A DNA stretch of 64,000 bases from Candidatus Pantoea edessiphila. Its GTDB lineage: Bacteria > Pseudomonadota > Gammaproteobacteria > Enterobacterales > Enterobacteriaceae. The stretch is from positions 248,001-312,000 of the forward strand of contig NZ_PDKU01000001.1 in assembly GCF_002933355.1 (NCBI RefSeq). Reading direction: 5' to 3'. This document shows, piece after piece, positions 49,266 to 63,134 of this stretch (its first letter is position 1; the number at the start of each line of letters is the position of its first letter). Made by a program: the position numbers and the translations under genes. The notes beneath the pieces are model-generated. The model saw only the letters and a list, made by a program, of their open reading frames with translations. It had not been told where the DNA came from and did no database searches.

Positions 49266-50501
49266 TTAACTCTTAAGTAATTGATTAAAAAGCTCAACTT
49301 GTACTAACTCTCCAATTTCTATATTACCTCTCTCAGGCTCTAATATAATGAAACAATTAGCCTTTGAAAACGAACTATAAACATGTGAATCTTGTACTCC
49401 TGTTGAATGTACTTCCATTTCATTATTATAGTTTTGAGATAGAAAACCTCTTTGAAACTCAGTTAAGCCAAGTGATTTTTTTAAAGTTGTTGCAGTTCGT
49501 ACCTTATGAATTTGTGTTATAGATGGGGAGGTTTGTCCCATACATTTTAAAATAAAAGGTTGTGCTAAATGGTAAAATGTTACCATAGCTGAAACAGGAT
49601 TACCGGGCAAACCAATAAACCAACTTTTATTTAGATGACCAAATGTAAAAGGCTTACCAGGTTTTATAGCTACTTTCCAAAAAATAATTTTACCTTTCTC
49701 TTCTAATACTTGTTTAATAAAATCAGTTTTACCAATCGATACTCCTCCAGTGCTAATTATTATATCAGTATAATCATCCGCTTGTTTGATCATTCCTCTT
49801 ATATAATTAGCATTATCTTTTGCAATACCTAGATCTATAACTTCACAACCTAATTTACTAAGCATAAGAGCAATAGAAAAACGATTAATATCATAAATTT
49901 GATGAATTTTTATATTTTTTCCAATATCTTGCAATTCATTTCCTGTAGAGAAAATTGCAACACGAAGTTTGCGTATTACATTAATTTTAGTAATGCCTAA
50001 TGAAGCAATTAATGGCAACTCAGATATACTAAGTTTTACACCTAAATCTACTATTAAATCACCACATTTAATATTTTCACCTTGCCAACGAATATTTTGT
50101 CCTAATATACCAGGTTTGGTAATAATTATATTATTACCAAATTTTTTAGTATCTTCTTCTTTAATCACTAAATCACAATACTGTGGTATTAAAGCGCCAG
50201 TAGTTATTTGTATTACGCTATTTTTATGCCAATTGCCCTGAAACGGTTTACCAGCTAATGAATTACCATTGATTTTTAACAGATGATTAATTTTAACATC
50301 CTTATATCTTATAGCATAACCATCCATAGCCGAACTATTAAATGATGGTAAATTAATAGGGGATATTATTTTTTTAGATGTAATATAACCTAATGCATCA
50401 ACAACTCTTATTCTTAAAGAACCTTTTATTGTTTGAGCATGTGTTAACATTATTTTCTTAGCATTTTTGAATGATATTAATTTTTCAATATAAATGTTCA
50501 T
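49266..50501 (-). CDS. moeA: Molybdopterin molybdenumtransferase MoeA
   Basis: Inserts molybdenum into adenylated molybdopterin. The 411 residues equal E. coli. Signatures are the N-terminal NSSAMDGYAIR, FSTGNEL, IISTGGVSIGKTD, KPGKPFTFG and GLPGNPVSAMVTF. It is the first gene of moeA-moeB. The final steps of cofactor synthesis therefore look intact here, implying a molybdoenzyme or a MoaD-type partner elsewhere in the genome. Confidence 0.96.
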   Translation of the reverse strand: MNIYIEKLISFKNAKKIMLTHAQTIKGSLRIRVVDALGYITSKKIISPINLPSFNSSAMDGYAIRYKDVKINHLLKINGNSLAGKPFQGNWHKNSVIQITTGALIPQYCDLVIKEEDTKKFGNNIIITKPGILGQNIRWQGENIKCGDLIVDLGVKLSISELPLIASLGITKINVIRKLRVAIFSTGNELQDIGKNIKIHQIYDINRFSIALMLSKLGCEVIDLGIAKDNANYIRGMIKQADDYTDIIISTGGVSIGKTDFIKQVLEEKGKIIFWKVAIKPGKPFTFGHLNKSWFIGLPGNPVSAMVTFYHLAQPFILKCMGQTSPSITQIHKVRTATTLKKSLGLTEFQRGFLSQNYNNEMEVHSTGVQDSHVYSSFSKANCFIILEPERGNIEIGELVQVELFNQLLKS

Positions 50502-51015
50502 TTAAATAATCATAACATAACAATAAAGTAATTGATTATACTTCCGTTATTATAAAAATAATCAACTTTTTAAATATAAATTTTAATTTATTGTAAATTA
50601 ATAAATAGTGAAGTAATATTATAGTGAAGTGACATCAATGATATGTTTTACAACTATAATATATTAGTAATAAAAAGAAATATATCAAAATCAATTGGCA
50701 ATAATATTTAAAAACAAAATTAAATAGTTTAAGTACATCAATATTGATTTTTTATAAAAAGACTAATTATATTACTATAATTAGTTAATAGCAATAAAGA
50801 AATAGTTAAATTAAAAAAATTCATTTTGGTTTAAAAACGATTAGATGATTTTTAATAATCATTTTTAATGAATAAATTATTATAATCTTAATTACGTTAT
50901 TCCTGACAAACAAGCAATTATTGAATTAACAATACAAAAATAAATGATTAAATTCAAAAAACAATTATAATTAATTCTTTTAATAACATCTTTTACTTAA
51001 AGTTAATAAACGCAA
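50502..51015. other. Divergent moeA/dacC intergenic region
   Basis: 514 bp with no supported gene. It separates divergent moeA and dacC and must hold their promoters. E. coli has other genes between these loci; none survives recognisably. Confidence 0.5.
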
Positions 51016-52233
51016 ATGATAAAAGCTAAAAGTATTCTTTTTATAATAGTATTTACTATAGAAACATTTTCCTTAATTACTACTCCTTATAGCATTTATG
51101 CTAAAGAAATTACACCTTTACCACCTAAAATTAACGCTAAATCTTGGATCCTTATTGATTATGCTAATGGTAAAGTATTATCAGAATTTAATTCTGACAA
51201 AAGACTTAATCCGGCTAGTTTAACTAAAATGATGACTAGTTACGTAGTAGGACAAAAAATTAAAAATGGTACAATTAAATATGGAGATTTAGTAACCATA
51301 GGTGAAGATGCATGGGCTCCTGGAAATCCATTATTACAAGGATCATCTTTAATGTTTCTCAAACCAGGTGATCAAGTATCTGTATATAATTTAAATAAAG
51401 GAATTGTTATTCAATCTGGTAACGATGCTTGTATAGCATTAGCTGATCACATAGAAGGTAGTCAAGATGCATTTGTTGATTTAATGAACTACTATGTCAA
51501 AGCATTAGGATTAAAAAACACTCATTTTATGACAGTACATGGTCTTGATGCAGAAGGACAATATAGTACTGCCCGTGATATGGCATTAATTGGGCAAGCA
51601 CTAATTCGTGATGTTCCTGAAGAATATGCATTGAATAAAGAAAAAGAATTTACTTTTAATAAAATTAAGCAGATTAATCGGAATAAATTACTATGGAGTC
51701 GTATTTTACAAGTTGATGGTATTAAGACTGGTCATACGTTAAGTGCTGGAAATAATTTAGTAGCTTCTGCTATAAAAAATAATACCCGTTTAATTTCAGT
51801 TATACTAGGTTCTCCTAATGAAAATATTCGTTTTAGAGATAGTGAGAGATTATTAGTTTGGGGCTTTAATTCTTTTGAGACAGTAACACCTATTAAAGCT
51901 AACAAACTTTTTATACAACAAAAAGTATGGTTTGGAAACAAAAACAAACTTGATATTGGTGTGAATAAAAATTTATCTTTAAGTGTGATTAAAGGCCAAG
52001 AAAAAGATATTAAAATTTATTTTACTTTACACTCAAAGCGTTTAGAAGCACCTATAGTCAAAAATCAAATAGTTGGAACTATTGATTTTCAAATTAATGG
52101 TCAACATATAGAACATTGTCCATTGATAGCACTAAGTGAAGTTACGAAAGGAAACTTTTTAAGTAGATTTATTGATTTTTTAATCATAAAAATGAGCAAT
52201 TGGATTAGTATCTTGTTGCAATATATTCATTAA
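51016..52233 (+). CDS. dacC: D-alanyl-D-alanine carboxypeptidase DacC (PBP6)
   Basis: Trims the terminal D-Ala from peptidoglycan pentapeptides. A signal peptide ends about residue 29 (IYA/KE). The penicillin-binding motifs are complete: SLTK with Ser68 and Lys71, SGN in IQSGNDACIAL, and KTG in DGIKTGHT. The C-terminus carries an amphipathic membrane-anchor helix (FIDFLIIKMSNWISILL). Among E. coli homologues it matches DacC best (VPEEYALNKEKEFTFNKI), which fits location beside nfsA-rimK. The 405 residues compare with 400. Confidence 0.93.
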   Translation: MIKAKSILFIIVFTIETFSLITTPYSIYAKEITPLPPKINAKSWILIDYANGKVLSEFNSDKRLNPASLTKMMTSYVVGQKIKNGTIKYGDLVTIGEDAWAPGNPLLQGSSLMFLKPGDQVSVYNLNKGIVIQSGNDACIALADHIEGSQDAFVDLMNYYVKALGLKNTHFMTVHGLDAEGQYSTARDMALIGQALIRDVPEEYALNKEKEFTFNKIKQINRNKLLWSRILQVDGIKTGHTLSAGNNLVASAIKNNTRLISVILGSPNENIRFRDSERLLVWGFNSFETVTPIKANKLFIQQKVWFGNKNKLDIGVNKNLSLSVIKGQEKDIKIYFTLHSKRLEAPIVKNQIVGTIDFQINGQHIEHCPLIALSEVTKGNFLSRFIDFLIIKMSNWISILLQYIH

Positions 52234-52435
52234 TTATTGATTTTTTATATATATTATTTTGATATGTCTTTGTATTAACATGCAATTATTAAGATTTATT
52301 ATTCTTATAATGTAAAGTAAGAACATTGCAGTAAAGTAATTTCAAAAATTGATTTTTTATTTCTTAAGTCTTATATCAACGTAATAGCTATTTATATAAA
52401 ACTAGGTTAACCAAATATTAGTGTCTGGAGATTTA

Positions 52436-53158
52436 ATGAAATCAATTACTAATTTAATTTGTAATCATCGTTCTATTCGCAATTTTACTAATCAAGCAGT
52501 TAGTAATGAGCAATGCAAACAGATAATTGAAGCAGCGCAGTCAGCATCTACATCAAGTTTTTTACAATGCTATTCCATTATACGTATCAGTGATAAATTA
52601 TTACGTTCTGAATTTGCGATATTGTCAGGTGATCAAAAATGGATATTAGAATCTGCTGAATTTTGGGTGTTTTGTGCTGATTTTAATCGCCATATAGAAG
52701 TTTGTTCTAATGCAAAGTTAGGCTATATTGAATATCTAATTATTGGTTGTATTGATACTGCAATGATGGCACAAAATGCGATGATTACAGCAGAATCCAT
52801 GGATCTTGGAGGTGTTTTCATAGGTGGTATTCGTAATGATATTGAAAAAGCTGTAAAGTTATTATATTTACCGAAGTTTGTATTGCCACTATTTGGACTT
52901 TGTTTGGGTTATCCCCAATACATACCCGAAATAAAACCTAGAATACCATGGGAAGTGATTGTTCATGAAAATAAATACCATCCCTTAAATCAAAAAATAC
53001 TAGAAAGATATAATTTAGATATTAAAAAATATTATCAAAATAGAAGCAATAATAAACGTAATGATACTTGGAGTCAATTAATCAAACAATTAATGATTAA
53101 AGAAATGCGACCATATATGTTGAATTATTTACATAAACAAGGTTGGGGTATATATTAA
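52436..53158 (+). CDS. nfsA: Oxygen-insensitive NADPH nitroreductase NfsA
   Basis: An FMN flavoprotein that reduces nitroaromatics and quinones with NADPH. The start is the ATG at 52436, after a GGAG site, giving 240 residues exactly as in E. coli; the frame upstream opens with GTG at 52421. Conserved segments are CNHRSIRNFT, SSFLQCYSIIRI, EFWVFCADFNRH, DTAMMAQNA, LFGLCLGYP and the C-terminal HKQGWG. It precedes rimK, the same order as nfsA-rimK in E. coli. Confidence 0.94.
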   Translation: MKSITNLICNHRSIRNFTNQAVSNEQCKQIIEAAQSASTSSFLQCYSIIRISDKLLRSEFAILSGDQKWILESAEFWVFCADFNRHIEVCSNAKLGYIEYLIIGCIDTAMMAQNAMITAESMDLGGVFIGGIRNDIEKAVKLLYLPKFVLPLFGLCLGYPQYIPEIKPRIPWEVIVHENKYHPLNQKILERYNLDIKKYYQNRSNNKRNDTWSQLIKQLMIKEMRPYMLNYLHKQGWGIY

Positions 53159-53196
53159 AAAATTAAAAAGATAATAGTAATATGAGGTGTTGAATA

Positions 53197-54087
53197 ATGA
53201 AAATAGCTATTTTATCACGTGATAAAACACTTTATTCTTGTTGTCGCTTAATTAAGGTAGCTCAAAATTGCGGACATTTTATAAGAAATATTAATCCTTT
53301 ATTATGTTATATCAATATTAATCCTATATTACCTAATATCTATTTACATGGCACAATGTTAGAACATTTTGATGCTGTTATTCCTCGAATAGGTATATCT
53401 AGTTTTTTTTGCGGCATTAACTTATTGCGTCAATTTGAAATGTGTGGAAGTTATTCACTTAATACATCAATAGCTATAACTAAAGCACGTGATAAACTGT
53501 TTGCATTGCAGTTATTAGCAAAGGCAGGTATTGATATCCCAATAACTAGTTTTGTGTCTTGGCATGAAGATACTAAAAATTTAATTGATTTAGTAGGTGG
53601 TGTTCCTTTAATACTGAAACTAGTAGAAGGTACTCAAGGAGTTGGGGTAGTAATAGCTGAAACATCTAGAGCAGCAGAAAGTATAATAGATGCTTTTCGT
53701 ATCATGAATGCTAATATTTTAATACAAGAATTTATTAAAGAAGCTGATGGTTGTGATATTCGTTGTTTAGTTATTGATAAAAAAGTAGTAGCTTCAATTA
53801 AAAGACAATCCAAGATAGGAGATTTTCGTTCTAACTTGCATAGAGGAGGTAAAGCTTATCAAATTGAAATTACTAATCAAGAACGTGATATTGCAATAAA
53901 AGCAGCTTCGATACTAAATTTAGAAGTAGTAGGAGTTGATATTATCAGATCTAATAGAGGTCCGTTGGTTACAGAAATTAATGTTTCTCCAGGTCTAGAG
54001 GGTATTGAAACTGCAAGCGGTTTAAATATTGCAAGTATGATAATTGACTTAGTTGAAAAAAGATGTTGTTATTCAAATAATAAATAA
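53197..54087 (+). CDS. rimK: Ribosomal protein S6 glutamate ligase RimK
   Basis: An ATP-grasp ligase that adds glutamate residues to the C-terminus of ribosomal protein S6 in E. coli. The 296 residues (E. coli 300) show the ATP-grasp core: [35 protein letters not shown], and the Mg-binding end [20 protein letters not shown] ribosome site stands 7 bases before the ATG. It follows nfsA by 38 bp and converges with infA. Retention in a reduced genome is unusual but the gene looks intact. Confidence 0.94.
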   Translation: MKIAILSRDKTLYSCCRLIKVAQNCGHFIRNINPLLCYININPILPNIYLHGTMLEHFDAVIPRIGISSFFCGINLLRQFEMCGSYSLNTSIAITKARDKLFALQLLAKAGIDIPITSFVSWHEDTKNLIDLVGGVPLILKLVEGTQGVGVVIAETSRAAESIIDAFRIMNANILIQEFIKEADGCDIRCLVIDKKVVASIKRQSKIGDFRSNLHRGGKAYQIEITNQERDIAIKAASILNLEVVGVDIIRSNRGPLVTEINVSPGLEGIETASGLNIASMIIDLVEKRCCYSNNK

Positions 54088-54109
54088 AAATTTTATTTAT
54101 ATACATAAT

Positions 54110-54433
<324 letters not shown>

Positions 54434-54540
54434 TTATTCTAGTATGACTTTAATTAAAAAATTACTAACTTGAATATTTATCAATAAGTATACCTAAAAC
54501 TTGTTATTTTATTAAATTTTAAAAATATAAAAATATTTTA

Positions 54541-56846
<2,306 letters not shown>

Positions 56847-58502
56847 ATGAAACAAAATAAAAATCAACCAACTAATTTTATTCGTCAAATTATAGATAAA
56901 GATTTAGCTAACAATAGATATAAAAAAATACGTACCCGTTTTCCTCCTGAACCAAATGGTTATTTACATATTGGTCACGCAAAAGCTATATGTCTAAATT
57001 TTGGTATTGCGAAAGATTATAATGGTACATGCAATTTACGTTTTGATGATACAAATCCTGTAAATGAAAACATAAATTTCATTGATTCTATAAAAACTGA
57101 TATACAGTGGTTGGGTTTTCCTTTAAAGGAAAATATTTATTTTACATCAGATTATTTTAATCAAATGTATCAATATGCAATTGAACTTATTAATAAAGGT
57201 TTAGCGTATGTAGATGAACTAACAATAAAAGAAATTCAGGAATACCGTGGAGTTTGGAATAAATCAGGCATAAATAGTCCCTATAGGAATAGACCTATCA
57301 AACAAAATCTATTATTGTTCGATAAAATGCGTAATGGTAATTTTCAAGAAGGCACAGCATGTTTACGTGCTAAAATTGATATGTCTTCTAGTTGTATGGT
57401 AATGCGAGATCCAGTATTATATAGAATTAAATTTGTTAAACATCATCAAACTAACTATAATTGGTGTATTTATCCCATGTATGATTTCGCTCATTGTATA
57501 TCAGATGCTTTAGAAGGCATTACACATTCATTATGTACATTAGAATTTTCAGATAACCGTCGTCTTTATGAGTGGATTCTAGAACATATTTCTATCAATG
57601 TATATCCAAAACAATATGAATATTCTAGATTAAATTTGGAATACTCAGTAATGTCAAAACGAAAATTAAATCAATTAATCAATAAAAATTATGTCACAGG
57701 ATGGGATGATCCAAGAATGCCTACCATTGCTGGATTACGTCGTCGAGGTTATACAGCTTCTTCAATTCGTAAATTTTGTCGCATAATAGGAGTAACAAAA
57801 CAACAAAATCTTATTGAGATGAATTTATTAGAATCATGTATTCGTGATGAACTTAATCAAAATGCACCTCGTGCAATGGCTGTTTTAAATCCAATAAAGT
57901 TAATCATTCAAAATCTTCCAATAAATTATAAAAAGAATATCACAATGCAAAATCACCCAAAAAAAACAGAAATGGGTACTCGTGAAGTAAGATTCAGTAA
58001 TCAAATTTGGATTGATAGAGCTGATTTTCGTGAACATTCTGGCAAAAATTATAAACGTTTAGTTCTTGGGAAAGAAGTTCGTTTACGTAATGCATGTGTG
58101 ATTCGTTCTGACTATGTCATTAAAGACAAAGAAGGAAATATTAATTGCATCTATTGTACATGTGATTTAAATACATTCAACAAATATAAAACTAATGATA
58201 TCGGCATTATTCATTGGGTTTCAACATTGCATTCATTACCAGCTGAGTTTCATTTATATAGTTATTTGTTTACAATTCCAAATCCAGAAACAGAAGAAGA
58301 TTTTCTGATCAACATAAATCCAAAATCACTAGAAATTAAATATGGATATGTAGAGGATAGTATTCAAGATACGTATCCAACTGAAACTTATCAATTTGAA
58401 AGAGAAGGTTATTTCTGTATTGATAAGTCTAATTCCAGTAATTTAGTATTTAATCGTATCGTTAGTTTACGTGATCATTTTACTAAATTTTCATCGTTTT
58501 AA
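56847..58502 (+). CDS. glnS: Glutaminyl-tRNA synthetase
   Basis: A class I synthetase that charges tRNA-Gln. The 551 residues (E. coli 554) carry the HIGH motif in [16 protein letters not shown], the LRFDDTNP substrate segment, and the KMSKS equivalent VMSKRKL; two C-terminal beta-barrel domains bind the anticodon. An AAGGATG ribosome site lies upstream. It is convergent with fldA, with which it is separated by 22 bp. Confidence 0.97.
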   Translation: MKQNKNQPTNFIRQIIDKDLANNRYKKIRTRFPPEPNGYLHIGHAKAICLNFGIAKDYNGTCNLRFDDTNPVNENINFIDSIKTDIQWLGFPLKENIYFTSDYFNQMYQYAIELINKGLAYVDELTIKEIQEYRGVWNKSGINSPYRNRPIKQNLLLFDKMRNGNFQEGTACLRAKIDMSSSCMVMRDPVLYRIKFVKHHQTNYNWCIYPMYDFAHCISDALEGITHSLCTLEFSDNRRLYEWILEHISINVYPKQYEYSRLNLEYSVMSKRKLNQLINKNYVTGWDDPRMPTIAGLRRRGYTASSIRKFCRIIGVTKQQNLIEMNLLESCIRDELNQNAPRAMAVLNPIKLIIQNLPINYKKNITMQNHPKKTEMGTREVRFSNQIWIDRADFREHSGKNYKRLVLGKEVRLRNACVIRSDYVIKDKEGNINCIYCTCDLNTFNKYKTNDIGIIHWVSTLHSLPAEFHLYSYLFTIPNPETEEDFLININPKSLEIKYGYVEDSIQDTYPTETYQFEREGYFCIDKSNSSNLVFNRIVSLRDHFTKFSSF

Positions 58503-58524
58503 TTCTTAATATTTCTAATATTCT

Positions 58525-59037
58525 TTATATATTACATTCATTTAAAATTTGTTTTACCCATTTATCTACTCGATCTTTAGTAAGATCCGGCTGACGATCT
58601 TCATCAATAGCTAGCCCTAAAAAAAAATCTTTATTTAAAATACCTTTTGAAGACTCAAAGTTATATCCTGTAGTAGGCCAATAACCTATTACTTTTGCGC
58701 CATTAGATACAACAATATCATTCATAATTCCTATTGCATCACAAAAATACTCTGTGTAATCTTCTTGATCACCACAACCAAATAATCCTACTTTCTTTCC
58801 ATCAAAATTAATTTTTTTTAATATCGGAATGAAATCATCCCAATCACATTGTAACTCCCCATAATACCATGTTGGACTACCCATTAAAATGATATTAAAC
58901 ATTTCTAGATCTTGCTGATTACTTTTGGCTATATCATAAATATTTGCCATATTATGCCCTAATTGTTTATGTATCATATGTGCAACATTTTCAGTGTTTC
59001 CAGTATCACTACCAAAAAAAATACCTATTTTTGACAT
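58525..59037 (-). CDS. fldA: Flavodoxin I FldA
   Basis: A small FMN electron carrier used in E. coli for activating radical enzymes, for IspG/IspH and for biotin and methionine synthesis. From the ATG at 59037 ([16 protein letters not shown]), which has AAGG nine bases upstream, it has 170 residues, near E. coli (176). The FMN phosphate loop is GSDTGNTE, with flavin-stacking aromatics in SPTWYYGE and [15 protein letters not shown]. The frame further upstream to 59079 adds 14 residues unlike the family. The C-terminus is a few residues short. Confidence 0.95.
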   Translation of the reverse strand: MSKIGIFFGSDTGNTENVAHMIHKQLGHNMANIYDIAKSNQQDLEMFNIILMGSPTWYYGELQCDWDDFIPILKKINFDGKKVGLFGCGDQEDYTEYFCDAIGIMNDIVVSNGAKVIGYWPTTGYNFESSKGILNKDFFLGLAIDEDRQPDLTKDRVDKWVKQILNECNI

Positions 59038-60631
59038 ATAATAAACCTTATCATCAGTATAATTTATGCAATATAACAAATCATCACTTTAATGATTGCT
59101 AGTATTATTATTTTAATAATCTATATGTTATGCATTTATAAAATGTTTGATTTCTAAAATATCCACTTAAAATTAAATATACTACATTTTATTAAAATTG
59201 AGACTATAGATATATAAATAATTTTTAAAAATAAAAATATTCATTATTGTTAAAAAAACAATGTATTAATTAATTTTGAAAATAATGTTAAGTGTAAAAT
59301 ATTATTAATGAATTAATTTAAAACTTAATTTGTTTCTCCATAGCTAATATACAATTAATATGCTTAGAAAGCTTCACTTTATATATGATATTTCTTTCTA
59401 ATGATATATCTAATGTTTGATATATCTATTGTTATGTGCTCTTGTAACAAATAAAAATTGAAAAAAATTATTCCTGTTTATTTAAGAATAAACATCTATA
59501 GTCTAATAATCATTCAATAAAAAATATTTTTCAATAAAATTTTTAATATTATCAATATTTTAAAATTTATAATTAATTAATTATTATTAAATGCTTCATG
59601 CAAAATTTCAAAACATTTTTTATTATTTTTTACGATAATAAAAATTCATGACTAAGGAAAAGAATTATTTCTAATTTAATAAATATTTAAATATTGCCAA
59701 TAATATTAATTGATTCCAACATATTTTTAAAAAAATTCCTCACTTGGTTATTTTTATCCACTGCTTTCAATAATAATGAAATAATTTTCACTTCTACAAT
59801 AAACAAACGAATTATTTATAACTTATACATAGAGCAATTGATGTACAAACTATAAAATAGAAGCATTCTATTTACTATTAGCATTATGATAAAATATAGT
59901 TAATACTCTAAATTATTTACATACAACAACTATTGGATTTTACATGTCTAAATAATACTATATAAATAAATAACACAGTTATTTACTCATAAATATATTA
60001 CAATATAAAATATTTTATACATGTCACATTGACATTAAATAAAATGTAATCAACCGAATAAGTAATTTAATTAATTGACCTAATTGTGTAATCTTATTTG
60101 CATTAACAAATAAATTATTTAATTAACAAAAATATGCAAGACTGAATCTTAAATTACATGTAATAAATTTTGTACCAATTAATTTTGATATAAGGAAATT
60201 ATTTTTATATTTTATACGGTTACATAAACAATTAAATATCATATTTTGGATTTTAATAAAGTTGATGTAAAATAATTTAAAACCAATCACTACTATTTTT
60301 TATAGTATAATAATTCTTCAATAGCACAAAAAACGCATGTAATTAAAAAAATAAAATACTACAATATATTTTATATCTTATTGTAATTTAGAATAAGATT
60401 CTTTCTAAGAATATAATCAATTTATAATTATCTAACTCACACGTTCTAAATAATAATTTTTAGAACTATTTTACTAAATATTTTATGAAAATATATAATA
60501 ATAACAATCATCAAAAAATTTTAAGATTTTTTAATATAATAATTGCGATCTCTTTATTTTATAGCAATTTTTTTAGTAATCATTATAATTGACATTATCA
60601 AATTGATTTTAATTAAGAATTGTTAGCTACA
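59038..60631. other. Gene-free 1.6-kb tract between fldA and sdhC
   Basis: The longest empty stretch in the window. In E. coli gltA lies directly upstream of and divergent from sdhC, and fur and other genes follow fldA; none can be recognised here. Short hairpin-like repeats occur, for example TGTTTATT and AATAAACA at 59475-59494. The sdh promoter must lie in the right part. Frames longer than about 35 codons were not convincing. Confidence 0.55.
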
Positions 60632-61009
60632 ATGAAGAAATCAAGACCCATCAATTTAAAATTGTCGACGATTAATTTTCCTATTCCAGCTATATCGTCT
60701 ATATTACACCGGATTTCTGGTGTAATCATATTATTTGTTTTTGGTATTTTTTTATGGTTTTTAGATTTATCTCTTTCTTCTTTAGAAGAATTTCAATATA
60801 TTACATCTATTTTCAATAGTTTTTATTTTAAATTTATCAGTTGGTTAATTTTCACTATCTTAATATATCATATAATTAATGGAATTCGTCATATATTAAT
60901 GGATTTTAGCTGTTTATCTGAGACACTAAAAACTAGCACTTTCTCAACTTACATCGTATTTAGCATGACTATAATTTTGTCTATATTAGCAGGAGTGTTC
61001 ATATGGTGA
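60632..61009 (+). CDS. sdhC: Succinate dehydrogenase cytochrome b556 subunit SdhC
   Basis: A membrane anchor of complex II with three helices. The start is placed at the ATG at 60632 (MKKSRPINLKL), which aligns with E. coli SdhC; a TTG four codons earlier is less likely. The quinone-site Ser and Arg lie in ILHRISGV, and the haem b ligand histidine in YHIINGIRHILMD. The 125 residues compare with 129. The stop codon overlaps the sdhD start by seven bases (ATGGTGA). Confidence 0.95.
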   Translation: MKKSRPINLKLSTINFPIPAISSILHRISGVIILFVFGIFLWFLDLSLSSLEEFQYITSIFNSFYFKFISWLIFTILIYHIINGIRHILMDFSCLSETLKTSTFSTYIVFSMTIILSILAGVFIW

Positions 61010-61350
61010 ACAATACATTTGCTTTGAGTCGCAAGGGTATTCAAGATTGGTTAATATTAAGGATAGCAGCAATAATTATTTTTCTATATATAATTTATAT
61101 TTGCACTTTTCTAATTCATGTAGATGAATTAAATTATTATACTTGGCATAATTTTTTTCAACATACTGTAACTAAAATATTTACTATGCTAATGATATTA
61201 TCTGTTCTTATACACGGTTGGATTGGAGTTTGGCAAGTATTAACAGATTACGTTAAGTTAGTATTTTTACGCCTTATAATACAATTGATAATTATATTAG
61301 GGTTAATATCATATGCTATTTATGGATTTATTATAGTTTGTGGAGGATAG
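61003..61350 (+). CDS. sdhD: Succinate dehydrogenase membrane anchor SdhD
   Basis: Second membrane anchor of complex II, 115 residues as in E. coli. The haem-ligand histidine and quinone-site tyrosine are in LIHGWIGVWQVLTDYV. It overlaps sdhC by 7 bp and its TAG stop abuts the sdhA ATG, so sdhCDA translation is tightly coupled. Confidence 0.96.
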   Translation: MVNNTFALSRKGIQDWLILRIAAIIIFLYIIYICTFLIHVDELNYYTWHNFFQHTVTKIFTMLMILSVLIHGWIGVWQVLTDYVKLVFLRLIIQLIIILGLISYAIYGFIIVCGG

Positions 61351-63117
61351 ATGAATTTACCAATTAGAAAATTTGATGCTATTGTGATAGGTGCTGGAGG
61401 TGCAGGAATGAGAGCTGCTCTTCAAATTGCTAAATCTGGACAACATTGTGCTTTATTATCAAAGGTTTTTCCTACAAGATCCCATACAGTATCTGCACAA
61501 GGTGGTATAACTGTCACTTTAGGTAATGCACATAAAGATAATTGGGAGTGGCATATGTATGATACTGTGAAAGGATCTGATTACATAGGTGACCAAGATG
61601 CAATTGAGTATATGTGTAAAAATGGTCCAGAAGCAATTTTAGAATTAGAACATATGGGATTACCTTTTTCACGTTTTGATAATGGTCGTATTTATCAGCG
61701 TCCATTTGGAGGGCAATCAAAAAATTTTGGAGAACAGCAAGCTGCCCGTACTGCTGCAGCTTCTGATAGAACTGGACATGCTTTGTTACATACCTTATAC
61801 CAGCAAAATTTAAAAAATCAAACAACAATTTTTTCAGAATGGTATGTATTAGATTTAGTAAAAAACATAGATAACGCAATAGTAGGATGTATCGCTATTG
61901 AAATTGAAACTGGTGAGATTGTTCATTTTAAAGCTAAAGCTACTATACTAGCTACTGGTGGAGCGGGTCGAATATTCCAATCTACAACTAATGCCTATAT
62001 TAATACTGGTGATGGTATAGGTATGGCATTACGTGTGGGAATACCAGTACAAGATATGGAAATGTGGCAATTTCATCCAACTGGAATAGCTGGTGCAGGA
62101 GTTTTAGTAACAGAAGGTTGTCGTGGTGAAGGTGGATATCTCTTAAATAAACACGGTGAACGTTTCATGGAACGTTATGCACCAAATGCTAAAGATCTTG
62201 CTAGTAGAGATGTAGTAGCCAGATCCATTATGATAGAAATTCGCGAAGGTCGTGGTTTTGATGGTGCTTGTGGTCCACATGTCAAATTAAAGCTAGATCA
62301 TTTAGGAAAAAAAAATCTTGAATCACAATTGCCAGGTATTCTTGAATTATCTTATACTTTTGCTAACATTGATCCTATAAAAGAACCTATACCAGTCATT
62401 CCTACATGTCATTATATGATGGGTGGAATTCCGACTAAAATAACTGGTCAAGTAATTAAAATTAATGAAAAAGGTGAGGATTTCATTGTTCCAGGTTTGT
62501 TTGCAGTAGGTGAAGTTGCTTGTGTATCAGTGCATGGAGCTAATCGCCTTGGGGGAAATTCATTATTGGATTTAGTAGTATTTGGTAGAGCAGTTGGTTT
62601 ATATTTACCTAAAAGTATTGAAGAACAAGGAGAGTTAAAAGATGCTTCTAAAGAAGAAATTCATGATGCCATGGTACGTTTAAATCATTGGGAAAATAAT
62701 ACAACAGGAGAAAACCCATTTGATATTAGAAAAGAGCTACAACAATGTATGCAAAATAATTTTTCTGTATTTAGAGAAGGTAAATCTATGCAACATGGTA
62801 TTAATGAATTAAAGATTATACGTGAAAGATTAAAATCAGTTCGATTATATGATCATTCCAAAGAATTCAATACACAACTTATCGAATGTCTCGAATTAGA
62901 TAATTTAATGGAAACAGCTTATGCAACTGCAATGGCCGCTAATTATCGAACTGAAAGTAGAGGAGCACATAATAGATTTGATTTTCCTAATAGAGATGAT
63001 AAAAATTGGTTATGTCATAGTATCTATCTTCCACAAACTGAAAATATGACTCGTCGCCAAGTTAATATAACACCTAAATTTCGTAATTCTTTTCCACCAA
63101 AGGTACGTACTTACTAA
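61351..63117 (+). CDS. sdhA: Succinate dehydrogenase flavoprotein SdhA
   Basis: Catalytic subunit that oxidises succinate to fumarate with covalently bound FAD. The 588 residues equal E. coli. The FAD motif [12 protein letters not shown] lies near residue 13, the FAD-linked histidine in [13 protein letters not shown] near residue 45, and the active-site arginine and histidine regions in [13 protein letters not shown] and [18 protein letters not shown] site overlaps the end of sdhD. It is highly conserved, arguing for active aerobic respiration. Confidence 0.98.
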   Translation: MNLPIRKFDAIVIGAGGAGMRAALQIAKSGQHCALLSKVFPTRSHTVSAQGGITVTLGNAHKDNWEWHMYDTVKGSDYIGDQDAIEYMCKNGPEAILELEHMGLPFSRFDNGRIYQRPFGGQSKNFGEQQAARTAAASDRTGHALLHTLYQQNLKNQTTIFSEWYVLDLVKNIDNAIVGCIAIEIETGEIVHFKAKATILATGGAGRIFQSTTNAYINTGDGIGMALRVGIPVQDMEMWQFHPTGIAGAGVLVTEGCRGEGGYLLNKHGERFMERYAPNAKDLASRDVVARSIMIEIREGRGFDGACGPHVKLKLDHLGKKNLESQLPGILELSYTFANIDPIKEPIPVIPTCHYMMGGIPTKITGQVIKINEKGEDFIVPGLFAVGEVACVSVHGANRLGGNSLLDLVVFGRAVGLYLPKSIEEQGELKDASKEEIHDAMVRLNHWENNTTGENPFDIRKELQQCMQNNFSVFREGKSMQHGINELKIIRERLKSVRLYDHSKEFNTQLIECLELDNLMETAYATAMAANYRTESRGAHNRFDFPNRDDKNWLCHSIYLPQTENMTRRQVNITPKFRNSFPPKVRTY

Positions 63118-63134
63118 ATTGAGTAAAAATAGTT

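Noticed and set aside
60485-60592. A 35-codon frame upstream of sdhC with a hydrophobic stretch
   Set aside because: It has no ribosome site or recognisable family, and the sequence is what AT-rich DNA produces by chance.
61514-61879. A 121-codon frame on the minus strand inside sdhA
   Set aside because: It lies fully antisense to highly conserved sdhA and has no homology or start signals.
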